A stretch of DNA of 42,485 nt from Firmicutes bacterium CAG:882 (lineage in GTDB: Bacteria; Bacillota; Clostridia; Lachnospirales; Lachnospiraceae): contig FR895436.1 in NCBI GenBank assembly GCA_000435595.1, forward strand, positions 1-42,485, in the 5' to 3' direction. The translations under genes and the position numbers were made by a program. This document shows positions 17,530 through 26,411 of this stretch, piece by piece (position 1 is the stretch's first letter; every line of letters begins with the position of its first letter). The notes under the pieces were generated by a model. The model searched no databases, was not told the DNA's origin, and saw only the letters and a list, made by a program, of their open reading frames with translations.

Positions 17530-17567
17530 CGAACGTATGTGCTATTATAATGTCAAACAAATGTTCG
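17530..17567 (+). promoter_or_regulatory. Promoter with two LexA-like (SOS) boxes
   Basis: CGAACGTATGTGCT (17530-17543) matches the Gram-positive LexA consensus CGAACATATGTTCG at 11 of 14 positions, and CAAACAAATGTTCG (17554-17567) matches at 12 of 14. A perfect -10, TATAAT (17546-17551), lies exactly between them; the -35 is weak (TTACAT near 17521). LexA bound to both boxes would cover the promoter of the DNA-repair-type genes to the right. The remaining bases to spmB (17447-17520) are AT-rich. Confidence 0.62.
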
Positions 17568-17628
17568 ATAAGCAACAGATTTTTATTTTTTTGCTTGGAA
17601 ATGAGGTTCTATGTTAATTAAGGAAGAT

Positions 17629-19068
17629 ATGGATATTAAAGATAAGCTTAAGATTCTTGCCGACTCAGCCAAGTACGATGCCGCATGCACTTCAAGCGGT
17701 TCAGACAGAAGAGGCAGTGCCACAGGCATCGGCAGCACGGTAAGCAGCGGAATATGCCACAGCTTTGCAGCTGACGGCAGATGCATATCGCTTCTTAAGA
17801 TATTGTTTACCAATGAATGTATTTATGACTGCCGATACTGCATCAACCGCCGCTCCAACGATGTGCTCAGAACCTCATTTACCCCGGAAGAGGTATGCAC
17901 ACTCACCATGGAGTTTTACAGGCGTAATTATATAGAGGGACTTTTCCTGAGTTCAGGAATTGTTGTCTCACCCACGCACACCATGCAGCTTCTTTTAAAG
18001 ACCGTCAAGCTCTTAAGATGTGTATATCACTTTAACGGTTATATACACGTTAAGGGAATTCCCGGTGCTGACCCTTCCGTCATTGAGGAGACGGGCTGGT
18101 ATGTCGACAGAATGAGCGTTAATCTTGAGCTTGCAACAGCTGATGCCCTCAGGCGCATCGCCCCTAATAAGTCACGCAGGAGCATACTCACACCAATGCG
18201 GCAGATTCAGCTCGGCATAAGGCGTAACGAGCTTCTGCTTGCGGATTATCATTCAATGACATCCGCACGTCCGGCTTACATTGATTCAGGCAATACCGAA
18301 CATCTGTCATCATTTGACCACAATATTCAATCCGTTTCCGCAGACAATGCCGTATCGCCATTGAATATTTTCGACTCCCGAAGCGGTCCTAAGGCATACG
18401 TTCCTGCAGGACAGAGCACACAGATGATTATAGGTGCCGCGCCCGAATCCGATTATCAGCTTGTAACAATAGCCGAGGCACTATATAAGAACTACAATCT
18501 GAAGCGTGTTTTTTATTCAGCATTTGTCAATGTCAATAATGACAGTTCACTTCCGTCCACCGAAGACGGACCGCCACTTCTCCGTGAACACCGTCTTTAT
18601 CAGGCTGACTGGCTGCTGCGTTTTTATGGGTTCAGTGCAGATGAGCTTCTGTCCGAGTCCCACCCCAACTTCAACAGCTATATAGACCCGAAGTGCGACT
18701 GGGCACTACAACATCTCGGAGAATTTCCTGTCGAGATTAACAAGGCAGCAAAAGCACAGCTCCTTCGCATACCCGGAGTAGGCCCGCGCTCCGTTGAGCG
18801 CATACTGAGAGCCCGTCGAAGTACTTTATTGGATTTTAAAGATATTGCCCGAATGGGAGTTGTCATGAAGAGAGCGAGATATTTTATCACCTGCAACGGA
18901 AGAACGGACGACCTGTTCAGGCAGGATGAGGACTATATCGTATCGCAGCTTATGGGAGCCGAGCGCCGTCACGCGCTTCAGATATCCCAGAGCGGACTTT
19001 ACCGTCAGCTCTCACTGTTCGACGACAACAACGAGAATTATGCACCGCTTACCGCCTCTTCACGATAA
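17629..19068 (+). CDS. Radical SAM putative DNA modification/repair protein
   Basis: The protein of about 479 residues belongs to the TIGR03916-type family. Near the N-terminus is the radical SAM cluster site ECIYDCRYC (a CxxxCxxC motif that holds a 4Fe-4S cluster and S-adenosylmethionine). A TIM-barrel core follows, and near the C-terminus a helix-hairpin-helix DNA-binding motif, LLRIPGVGPRSVERILRARR. The family is named for its gene neighbourhood and HhH domain; its reaction is not established. The start at 17629 gives the usual family N-terminus (DIKDKLKILADSAKYD) and has AAGGAAG just upstream; an ATG at 17611 with GAGG is also possible. The partner gene follows after about 80 bases. The upstream promoter carries two LexA-like boxes, which supports a DNA-damage role. 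Confidence 0.85.
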   Translation: MDIKDKLKILADSAKYDAACTSSGSDRRGSATGIGSTVSSGICHSFAADGRCISLLKILFTNECIYDCRYCINRRSNDVLRTSFTPEEVCTLTMEFYRRNYIEGLFLSSGIVVSPTHTMQLLLKTVKLLRCVYHFNGYIHVKGIPGADPSVIEETGWYVDRMSVNLELATADALRRIAPNKSRRSILTPMRQIQLGIRRNELLLADYHSMTSARPAYIDSGNTEHLSSFDHNIQSVSADNAVSPLNIFDSRSGPKAYVPAGQSTQMIIGAAPESDYQLVTIAEALYKNYNLKRVFYSAFVNVNNDSSLPSTEDGPPLLREHRLYQADWLLRFYGFSADELLSESHPNFNSYIDPKCDWALQHLGEFPVEINKAAKAQLLRIPGVGPRSVERILRARRSTLLDFKDIARMGVVMKRARYFITCNGRTDDLFRQDEDYIVSQLMGAERRHALQISQSGLYRQLSLFDDNNENYAPLTASSR

Positions 19069-19150
19069 GCAGGACAGAACTGTGGAATAGTATGAGACAC
19101 GTCTTTTATTGCTATTAGTGCCGCTTACCGGCGGCGGAAAGGAGATTACG

Positions 19151-20011
19151 ATGATTATTTGCTGCTGCGACGGAAGCGTGAACGGAATATTTACAGCCAT
19201 TTACCGTGCATGGGAGATTGGCACCTCCAAGACAGCCATAAGCGTATCAGACGGCGAGACTATGGAACTGTTCTGTGAGTACCGCTATTTTGATGCCGAT
19301 GATGAGCTTGCAGCTAAGGTTGCATCGACCATCAGGCATAAGCTCTCACACGACATCTATACACAGGTCTACCACGCCGCCCTATCATCCTGCCCTGAGC
19401 GCGGTGATATAATATACCATTTTCTTATTGACGCCTTCAAGGTAGGACCCGGCATTGTGAACCACCTTGTTAACCCTTATGTCATGCGTCTGTTTGAACT
19501 TGACCGCAATGTCAGCCGTGAATCACAGCATTTTCTGGGCTTTATTCGTTTTGGACAATACCGCGACGAACACGGAAGCTTTCTGCTTGCAAGATTTGCC
19601 CCGACGAACGATATTCTTGACCTGATGTCATACCATTTTGCCGATCGCCTCCGTAATGACAACTGGCTTATAGCCGATACCACCAGACATCGCTGTTCCA
19701 TTCATCATGCCGGACGTCATCATTATGTCCTCTCAGACATAACCGATGACTACCTTGATAGTCTTGTCGATGCCACACGCGAACACACCGGGTGTGCAGC
19801 TACAGGAAGCAATGAAGCTATTGAGGAATTATTTGAGACCTTCCGCTCCTCCGTAGCGATAGAAGCCCGTCGCAATGAAAAGCTTCAGCAGCAGCTTATG
19901 CCGTTAAAATATCGAACCTATATGAATACCTATACCAATACAGATGGTGTTCCCATTACCGGAAGCCGCACTCACAGCAGCCGTCTGACACACTCCCGCT
20001 TGTGCGATTAG
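19151..20011 (+). CDS. Putative DNA metabolism protein, partner of the radical SAM gene (TIGR03915/DUF4130)
   Basis: This 286-residue soluble protein has the N-terminal block CDGSVNGIFTAIYRAWE and the conserved run ESQHFLGFIRFGQ near residue 130. Both are typical of the DUF4130/TIGR03915 family, which is almost always next to the radical SAM gene and in some genomes is fused to a uracil-DNA-glycosylase domain. A later block reads FAPTNDILDLMSYHFADR. The ATG at 19151 has GGAGA upstream; an earlier in-frame ATG at 19109 does not. No catalytic site can be named from sequence. It probably shares the SOS-type promoter and converges with spmA 19 bases downstream. Confidence 0.82.
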   Translation: MIICCCDGSVNGIFTAIYRAWEIGTSKTAISVSDGETMELFCEYRYFDADDELAAKVASTIRHKLSHDIYTQVYHAALSSCPERGDIIYHFLIDAFKVGPGIVNHLVNPYVMRLFELDRNVSRESQHFLGFIRFGQYRDEHGSFLLARFAPTNDILDLMSYHFADRLRNDNWLIADTTRHRCSIHHAGRHHYVLSDITDDYLDSLVDATREHTGCAATGSNEAIEELFETFRSSVAIEARRNEKLQQQLMPLKYRTYMNTYTNTDGVPITGSRTHSSRLTHSRLCD

Positions 20012-20030
20012 CCCGATGTGCCTATCAGTA

Positions 20031-20618
20031 CTATCCGCCCTTCCTTAAGCACATCAGCTTACAGAACACAACTGCTGCCATCGTACTTATCCCGGTCGTA
20101 ATAAGTGCAGGAATAATTATGGCAGCCGGTGCCACAGCTCCATAAGCGCTCCGATATGCGATGATGTTTACCGGGATGAGCTGCAGTGATGAGATATTAA
20201 GCACAAGGAATGTGCACATTTCATCTGATGCAGCCCGCTTATCGACCCTTATTTTATCAAGCTCCTCCATCGCCATAAGCCCCGGACCTGTTGCACTCCA
20301 CCCGGTTCCAAGTATATTCATTATAAAATTCAGTGTTATGTATTCTGCCGCTTTCTCTCCGTCCTCACGCCTCAATCTCGGGAAAAGCCACAGTATCAGA
20401 GGTCTCATTCCCTTTGACAGCAGCTTAACCACACCCGCTTTATCTGCAATCTCCATCAGACCGCACCATAATGCAACTATTCCCGACATTGATATGGCAA
20501 GATTCACCGCCTGAGCCGCACTGTCAAGAACCGCATTGGAGACAGCGGAAAGATTTCCTGACCACACACCATATACAATTCCAATCAAAAGCATAAATGC
20601 CCAGATATAATTAAGCAT
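20031..20618 (-). CDS. spmA: Spore maturation protein A
   Basis: This 195-residue membrane protein has about four to five hydrophobic segments and the nucleoside-recognition domain blocks GIVALWCGLMEIADKAGVV and LNFIMNILGTGWSATGPG. SpmA and SpmB work together in late spore development. It is separated from spmB by the inverted repair pair. AGGAGA 6 bases upstream supports the ATG. Upstream, a TATAAT (20650-20645) with a poor -35 could be its own promoter. The convergent partner gene ends 19 bases away and no terminator hairpin is visible between. Confidence 0.88.
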   Translation of the reverse strand: MLNYIWAFMLLIGIVYGVWSGNLSAVSNAVLDSAAQAVNLAISMSGIVALWCGLMEIADKAGVVKLLSKGMRPLILWLFPRLRREDGEKAAEYITLNFIMNILGTGWSATGPGLMAMEELDKIRVDKRAASDEMCTFLVLNISSLQLIPVNIIAYRSAYGAVAPAAIIIPALITTGISTMAAVVFCKLMCLRKGG

Positions 20619-20705
20619 TCACAGTCTCCTGTTTCCTTTGCTTAATTATATTCCGGGCATCCACCGCATATAACTCTTATACCTTTTAATGTCTGTGAAT
20701 CGCGT

Positions 20706-20730
20706 AAAGCGGACATTCGCAATCCGCTTT
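20706..20730. repeat. Hairpin between the DUF896 gene and spmA
   Basis: AAAGCGGA (20706-20713) and TCCGCTTT (20723-20730) form a perfect 8-bp stem with a 9-base loop, about 34 bases beyond the DUF896 stop. There is no T run on either side, so it may act as a weak terminator or RNA-processing site. Confidence 0.4.
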
Positions 20731-20763
20731 CGCTACTTGCTCATGAACGCAGTTCACATCACA

Positions 20764-20994
20764 TTAGTGTCTCCTTTTATAATATTCTTCACCAAGATTG
20801 ATGATTGTGCCATCTGCCTGCTTGACATCAATCTTTTCCAACTGTTTACGGAAATTAGCTCTGAAGTTCGCGATATACTTTCCTCGAAGTTCCGTCTGCT
20901 CAAGAGCCTCCTCCTCAGTCAGTCCCTCAGCTTTTGATTTACGCGCAAGTTCATTGATGCGCGCAATCATTTTATCCAATTCCTGCTCTGTCAT
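20764..20994 (-). CDS. DUF896 family protein (YnzC-like)
   Basis: A 76-residue soluble, charged protein. The helical hairpin INELARKSKAEGLTEEEALEQ followed by RGKYIANFRANFRKQLEKI is the DUF896 signature. B. subtilis YnzC is a short two-helix protein that is SOS-induced there; no biochemical role is agreed. The length is normal for the family. AGGGA is upstream of the ATG. It follows manA by 47 bases. Confidence 0.9.
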   Translation of the reverse strand: MTEQELDKMIARINELARKSKAEGLTEEEALEQTELRGKYIANFRANFRKQLEKIDVKQADGTIINLGEEYYKRRH

Positions 20995-21041
20995 ATTGTT
21001 CCCTGCCTTTATTTTTACTTCAAATCGAATAGCAATGCTTC

Positions 21042-22007
21042 TCAGACCTCAGCGGATATTATGAGTTCCATAATTCCGGACGGCTTGAACTCATCACATT
21101 CATTGGTAACTATAAAATGGTCGCCCTTCTTTACTGCCAAACCATTTATCATGCCATCTCCGGACACAACACTCACAAGAAGATACTTTGCATCAAAATC
21201 ATTTTTCACTGACAATCCGTCTCCTGCGTTATCCGCGGTGACAAGCTTCCACACCCTGTAATACGCACTCTTCTCCATAAGTACCGGCGTATTTTTTGCC
21301 ACATTTGCGAAATTGTGTATGCTGTTTTCCGCCGGAGCTGCAGGAGCATTGATAACATCTATTGATTTTTCAACATGAAGCTCCCTCTTCTTTCCGTTAG
21401 AGAGTCTGTCATAATCGTACACCCGGTATGTTATGTCACTGTTCTGCTGTGTCTCAAGAAGCATGACCCCTGCCTTTATTGCGTGAACCGTTCCCGGTAC
21501 AATCGATACGAAATCCCCCTTGTGAACAGGCACCTCACGAATGAACTCACTCCATCTTCCCTCGTGAATCATCTTGGCACACTCTTCCTTGTCCGCCGCG
21601 TTGTGACCGACAACAAGCGTTGCTCCCTCAGGACAATCAAGAATATACCAGCACTCAGTCTTTCCGAGCGAGCCGTTCTCATGCACCTTGGCGTAGTCAT
21701 CGGAAGGATGCACCTGAATACTCAAATCAGCCTTTGCATCAATAATCTTGGTAAGAAGAGGAAATACGCCTTCCGATTTCTCTCTTCCGAAGAGTTCAGG
21801 ATGTTCACTCCACACCTGTGAGAGCTTCATCCCTGAGTATTCACCGCTTCTTACTGTACAATCACCGTTCGGATGTGCACTGATTCCCCAGCATTCTCCC
21901 GTATCGTCACCCGGAATATCATATCCGAACTCCGTTGCAAGGCGGTTGCCTCCCCATATCATTTCCTTAAATACCGGCTGTAAAAACATCAGGCCATCAT
22001 TATTCAT
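21042..22007 (-). CDS. manA: Mannose-6-phosphate isomerase, class I
   Basis: The 321-residue, short Firmicute-type isomerase interconverts fructose-6-phosphate and mannose-6-phosphate. It shows the opening FKEMIWGG, ECWGISAHP, the zinc site IQVHPSDDYAK, KTECWYIL with a metal-binding Glu, and FVSIVPGTVHAIKAG. It supplies mannose-6-phosphate for the GDP-mannose and GDP-fucose genes in this window, although it sits in a different transcription unit. It follows aconitase by 52 bases and may be co-transcribed with it. ATGs at 22007 and 21989 are possible; the first was kept. Confidence 0.93.
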   Translation of the reverse strand: MNNDGLMFLQPVFKEMIWGGNRLATEFGYDIPGDDTGECWGISAHPNGDCTVRSGEYSGMKLSQVWSEHPELFGREKSEGVFPLLTKIIDAKADLSIQVHPSDDYAKVHENGSLGKTECWYILDCPEGATLVVGHNAADKEECAKMIHEGRWSEFIREVPVHKGDFVSIVPGTVHAIKAGVMLLETQQNSDITYRVYDYDRLSNGKKRELHVEKSIDVINAPAAPAENSIHNFANVAKNTPVLMEKSAYYRVWKLVTADNAGDGLSVKNDFDAKYLLVSVVSGDGMINGLAVKKGDHFIVTNECDEFKPSGIMELIISAEV

Positions 22008-22059
22008 CTTAATTTACCCCCATACTTTGAAATTACATTTTAACCTTGGCATCATCGCC

Positions 22060-24345
22060 TTAATGTCTATAATAATTGATGAGACATCCATCAAGTATAA
22101 TCTGTCTCTCGTCATCCGTAAGTTCACCTATCTTAAGTTTAAACTCGCAGAGCTTGTCCTTTACGACGTAAGCCTTAACCTCTGACGCCTTATCCCTGAT
22201 TGCCTTAACGGCATCCGGAATAAATATAAAATCTCCGTTCTTAAACGGCAGCTCACCCTCATCAATTATAAAAGGAATGAGTCCCCAGTTGATAAGATTG
22301 GAACGGTATCTCTTAGTTGCATACTCATTGGCAATATTTGCAAGACCTCCAAGAACTCTCTGGCAGGAAGCCGCCTGCTCACGCGCTGAACCGTCACCCG
22401 GCTTAACCGCAAATATTGTACTTCCTATCTCTGTCTCAGCAGCATTAAGCTCAGGATATGCCTCCTTGATAACCTTAAATGCACGGGCAACCTCAGCGTT
22501 ACTCTCAGTCACATCAGCACCGCTTCTTCTTACCTCCTCAGCCGCTCTCATCTCCTTTGCAAGACCGACATAAGCAGGGTCTTTTCTTGAGAGTGTGAAC
22601 TCTGCAAGTCCAAGAGGGTTGGAACGATAAGATGAAGTCTCACCTGAAGGAATAAGCTCATCCGTTGTTGTCACCGGATCATGAATCTCTGATACAACCT
22701 TGACAAGAATATTATCCGTGAGTGCAACCTGCTCAGGCCAGTCCTTTATATTCGGACCGAACTTAATCTCAACCGACGGATCAGCCACACCCTTGCTGTC
22801 AAATACTCTATTCTCATATATTGTCTTATCAAAATGATATGTAGGATTGGTAAATTCCACATCAACATCTGTTGCTGCCGTGAGATATCCCTTGTTAGCC
22901 GCTGTTGCCGCAATTGAACGTGCATCCATAAGTGCAACCGAGGCAATCTGACCGTTCTGGAGCTTAGAGCCCTCACGGTTAGGGAAGTTACGGGTTGAGT
23001 GACGAATACTGAATGCATTGTTGGCAGGAGTATCACCTGCACCAAAGCAAGGGCCGCAGAAGGCTGTCTTTACAATGGCTCCCGTTGTCATAAGGTCTGC
23101 AAGTCTGCCGTTTCTGGCAAGTTCAGCATAGATAGGAGTACTTGCAGGATATACGCTGAGAGTGAACTCATCAGCACCGATGCTCCTGCCCTTAAGTATA
23201 TCCGCCGCAGCACATATATTTTCAAATCCGCCTCCGGCGCATCCCGCAATAATTCCCTGCTCCACATAGAGTCTTCCGTCTCTTACCTTATCCTTAAGTG
23301 TATAAGGAACCTTATTATCAAGGCTTACTGCCGCACGCTTCTCCACATCATCGAGAATATCCATGAGGTTTGCATTAAGCTCCTCAATCGTGTATACATT
23401 GCTTGGATGGAAAGGCATCGCAATCATAGGCTTAATCTTTCCAAGGTCAACATACACAACGCCATCGTAATAAGCCACATCGCCCGGATTGAGTTCACTG
23501 TAACACTCACCGCGCCCATGTACCTCATAGAATTCCTTTATCTTGTCGTCAGTTCTCCATATGGAAGAGAGACATGTTGTCTCCGTTGTCATTACATCTA
23601 TACCGATTCTGAAGTCGGCACTCAGATTGGAAACACCCGGACCTACGAACTCCATAACCTTGTTCTTTACATATCCGTTGCCGAACACTGCTCCGATAAT
23701 CGCAAGTGCAACATCCTGAGGTCCCACTCCCTTCACCGGCTCTCCGGTGAGATATATCGCAACCACTCCCGGCATTGCAACATCGTAGGTCTTGTTGAGA
23801 AGCTGCTTTGCAAGCTCTCCGCCGCCCTCACCGATTGCCATTGTACCAAGCGCACCATAACGTGTATGCGAGTCGGAGCCAAGTATCATTGCACCGCACT
23901 CAGCCAGCATCTCTCTTGCAAACTGGTGAATTACCGCCTGATGAGGAGGTACATATACCCCGCCGTACTTTTTTGCACAACTGAGTCCAAACATATGGTC
24001 ATCCTCATTGATAGTACCACCTACGGCACACAGGCTGTTGTGGCAGTTCGTGAGCACATACGGCATAGGAAATCTCTCAAGCCCCGATGCTCTCGCCGTC
24101 TGTATAATACCTACAAATGTGATATCATGCGATGTGAGCTTATCGAATCTTATCTTAAGCTTGTCCATGCTGTCAGACTTATTATGCTTTTTTAAAATAG
24201 AATACGCCATAGTCTCCTTCGACGCATCCTCCTTAGAAACATCACGTCCTGTCTTTGCCTTTATAATCTGTGCTGCCTCAGCGTTGTCCCCGACAACCTC
24301 ATTTCCATTTATAAGCCATGCGCCTGCGGTACCTAACTTAATCAT
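22060..24345 (-). CDS. acnA: Aconitate hydratase
   Basis: The protein of about 761 residues interconverts citrate and isocitrate. The three cluster-ligating cysteines are visible in IIAGCAGGGFEN and TAFCGPCFGAGD, with the active-site blocks LGSDSHTRYG and IGEGGGELAKQ. The C-terminal swivel domain includes YATKRYRSNLINWGLIPF with the substrate-binding Ser/Arg. It is of the 3-isopropylmalate/aconitase type common in Clostridia. The ATG at 24345 was chosen because AGGAGG stands 5 bases upstream (24351-24356); that site overlaps the stop of the hydrolase gene, so translation is coupled. The symbol follows general use; the exact subclass is not certain. Confidence 0.92.
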   Translation of the reverse strand: MIKLGTAGAWLINGNEVVGDNAEAAQIIKAKTGRDVSKEDASKETMAYSILKKHNKSDSMDKLKIRFDKLTSHDITFVGIIQTARASGLERFPMPYVLTNCHNSLCAVGGTINEDDHMFGLSCAKKYGGVYVPPHQAVIHQFAREMLAECGAMILGSDSHTRYGALGTMAIGEGGGELAKQLLNKTYDVAMPGVVAIYLTGEPVKGVGPQDVALAIIGAVFGNGYVKNKVMEFVGPGVSNLSADFRIGIDVMTTETTCLSSIWRTDDKIKEFYEVHGRGECYSELNPGDVAYYDGVVYVDLGKIKPMIAMPFHPSNVYTIEELNANLMDILDDVEKRAAVSLDNKVPYTLKDKVRDGRLYVEQGIIAGCAGGGFENICAAADILKGRSIGADEFTLSVYPASTPIYAELARNGRLADLMTTGAIVKTAFCGPCFGAGDTPANNAFSIRHSTRNFPNREGSKLQNGQIASVALMDARSIAATAANKGYLTAATDVDVEFTNPTYHFDKTIYENRVFDSKGVADPSVEIKFGPNIKDWPEQVALTDNILVKVVSEIHDPVTTTDELIPSGETSSYRSNPLGLAEFTLSRKDPAYVGLAKEMRAAEEVRRSGADVTESNAEVARAFKVIKEAYPELNAAETEIGSTIFAVKPGDGSAREQAASCQRVLGGLANIANEYATKRYRSNLINWGLIPFIIDEGELPFKNGDFIFIPDAVKAIRDKASEVKAYVVKDKLCEFKLKIGELTDDERQIILDGCLINYYRH

Positions 24346-24355
24346 ACACATCCTC

Positions 24356-25315
24356 CTATATTTCATCCTCTTCATCTGCACATTCTGCTATTTTTTCCTC
24401 GGTCCAGCGGAGGATATCATCATATACCTCCTCTTTCCCGAATTCATTAAGAATCTCATGACGCATCTGAGGATATATTTTTACCTGAAGATCCTCTATC
24501 CCTGCCTGCTTGTACTGCTCGTATGTCTTCATTACTCCTTCGCCATACTGTCCTACCGGGTCTTCGGCACCCGAAAGAATATATATAGGAAGCTCCTTCG
24601 GAACCTTCCGTGCCGTTCTGTCGTCACAGTCCTCACGCACCAATGTAAGAAGAGCCTTAAAACCATCGACTGTAAAAATAAAGTCACACAGAGGGTCATT
24701 CTTAAAGTCATCTATTACCTTGTCATCCCTGCACATCCAGTCGCTCTCCGTGCGGGGATTCTCTATCCGCGAACAATACTTGCCAAATCCAAGCTCTGTG
24801 AGGAAATCGCTTCTGTGACGCTGTCCCTTAAGCTTGCCGACAAGCCCCGCAACAGTAAGCCCGGCACCTGTCTCAGCCGGCGTCTGAAATCCTGTCCCGA
24901 GAATGAGACACGCATCCACGTCCTCACCATATATAGATATAAATCTTCTGGTTATATAGCTTCCCATGCTGTGTCCGAGAATAATATACGGAACAACCGG
25001 GTACAGTTCCTTCATATGTCTCTGAAGCTTATGCTCATCCCTCACAAGAAGATGAGCACCATCCTCGCCTATATATCCAAAATCCTCAGGCGAAGCTGCC
25101 GTTTTGCCATGTCCGAGATGGTCATCACCGACCACAAGATATCCGTTGTCAGCCATAAACCGTGCAAAATCATCGTATCTCTCAACTCTCTCCGCCATAC
25201 CATGAACAATATGAAGCACCGCCTTTACAGCTCCATCCTCCGGCGACCACTCTACCGTATGAACCCGGTTCACACCATCACTTGACTTAAAGTAAAACTC
25301 ACGCTTTTTAGCCAT
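24356..25315 (-). CDS. Alpha/beta hydrolase, lysophospholipase/monoglyceride lipase type
   Basis: This 319-residue serine hydrolase of the S33/hydrolase-4 type has the nucleophile elbow ILGHSMGSY (Ser near residue 106), an oxyanion block VHGMAERVERYDDFA and the turn DDHLGHGKT. The likely acid is the Asp in SGAEDPVG and the likely base the His in MRHEILNE, so the triad is complete. There is no signal peptide, so it is cytoplasmic. The substrate is not known; lysophospholipid or monoglyceride is usual. The ATG at 25315 has GAGG 6 bases upstream. It lies between the KDG kinase and aconitase genes. Confidence 0.87.
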   Translation of the reverse strand: MAKKREFYFKSSDGVNRVHTVEWSPEDGAVKAVLHIVHGMAERVERYDDFARFMADNGYLVVGDDHLGHGKTAASPEDFGYIGEDGAHLLVRDEHKLQRHMKELYPVVPYIILGHSMGSYITRRFISIYGEDVDACLILGTGFQTPAETGAGLTVAGLVGKLKGQRHRSDFLTELGFGKYCSRIENPRTESDWMCRDDKVIDDFKNDPLCDFIFTVDGFKALLTLVREDCDDRTARKVPKELPIYILSGAEDPVGQYGEGVMKTYEQYKQAGIEDLQVKIYPQMRHEILNEFGKEEVYDDILRWTEEKIAECADEEDEI

Positions 25316-25334
25316 ATTAAACCTCATTTCCGTA

Positions 25335-26381
25335 TTATCTCTTAATCTCATACTCCTGTCTCATCAGATTATAGATTGACTTCTTATCATCAATAATGTT
25401 GAAATCGCCATGAATTGTATGCTTGATAACAGATGTAGCTACCGCAAAGTCAACAATATCCTTCGGCTCCATCTTTTCCATAAGTGCATATATAAGACCG
25501 CTTGCAAATGCATCACCGCCGCCGACACGGTCAAGGATGTTGAATCTGAAAGTCTTGCTCTCATAAGTCTCACCATCATACCACATATAAGCCTTGAGTG
25601 AATTCTCGCTTCCCGTATGAACATAGCGCACATGGCGTGCAATAGCCATGAAATCATACTTCTCGTGAAGTGCCTTGAATATCTTATCCTGCTCCTTAAA
25701 TGAAGGCTGCATACTCATACCGTCCTTCATATCCTTTCCATCAGGACCGATAAGATTGAGCGGCTCAATTCCTATAAGAACATCCACATAAGGAAGATAG
25801 CTTGTTATACAGTCTCTTGCTTCCTGCCATCCCCAAAGAGCACTTCTGTAGTTGCCATCGAAGCTGACAATCATGTCAAGCTCCTTAGCAGCCTTGAGTG
25901 CCATCATTATCATGTCACGGCAGTTCTGTGAAAGTGCAGGCGTGATACCACTGAGATGAAGCCAGTCAAAACCACTTAATAATTCCTTAAAATCCATCTG
26001 AGAATAATCATATGTCGCAAATGACGAATTGGCTCTGTCGTAAATTACCTTTGACGAACGAACTGCATACCCCTCCTCAAGGTAATAGATACCAAGACGG
26101 TCGCCGGCATAGATTGCCTTCGACATATGTACATCGTTAGAGCGAAGAAAACGAATCGCCGACTTACCTACGGAGTTACCCGGAACAACCGTAAAGAGCG
26201 TGCTGTCAACCCCCATGTTGGCAAGACCTGCCGCTACATTCGCCTCAGCACCGCCATAGTTGATGGTATATGAGTTAGCCATTCTGATTTTTTCAAAATT
26301 GGGAGGCGACAGACGCAACAGCACCTCTCCAATCGTTATAAACTTAATATCCTTTATATCCTTTAAAATCTTCTTAGCCAT
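25335..26381 (-). CDS. kdgK: PfkB-family sugar kinase, probable 2-keto-3-deoxygluconate kinase
   Basis: The 348-residue ribokinase-family kinase has the N-terminal block GEVLLRLSPP, the substrate loop YGGAEANVAAGLANMG (typical of KDG kinases) and the ATP/catalytic motif DRVGGGDAFASGL with its Asp base. It would phosphorylate 2-keto-3-deoxygluconate in pectin/uronate degradation. The ATG at 26381 was chosen with GAGG 8 bases upstream; the longer form from 26408 would begin almost at the citrate synthase stop. It is placed between citrate synthase and a hydrolase, with no other uronate genes nearby, so another hexose or keto-sugar substrate is possible. Confidence 0.82.
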   Translation of the reverse strand: MAKKILKDIKDIKFITIGEVLLRLSPPNFEKIRMANSYTINYGGAEANVAAGLANMGVDSTLFTVVPGNSVGKSAIRFLRSNDVHMSKAIYAGDRLGIYYLEEGYAVRSSKVIYDRANSSFATYDYSQMDFKELLSGFDWLHLSGITPALSQNCRDMIMMALKAAKELDMIVSFDGNYRSALWGWQEARDCITSYLPYVDVLIGIEPLNLIGPDGKDMKDGMSMQPSFKEQDKIFKALHEKYDFMAIARHVRYVHTGSENSLKAYMWYDGETYESKTFRFNILDRVGGGDAFASGLIYALMEKMEPKDIVDFAVATSVIKHTIHGDFNIIDDKKSIYNLMRQEYEIKR

Positions 26382-26411
26382 GAGACTACCTCTTCTTTCT
26401 TTGTTCAAAAT

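Noticed and set aside
22999..25285. Two long rightward open frames (398 and 425 codons) opposite aconitase and the hydrolase
   Set aside because: They lie antisense to clearly conserved enzymes, have Cys/His/Ile-rich compositions typical of antisense frames, and lack ribosome binding sites.
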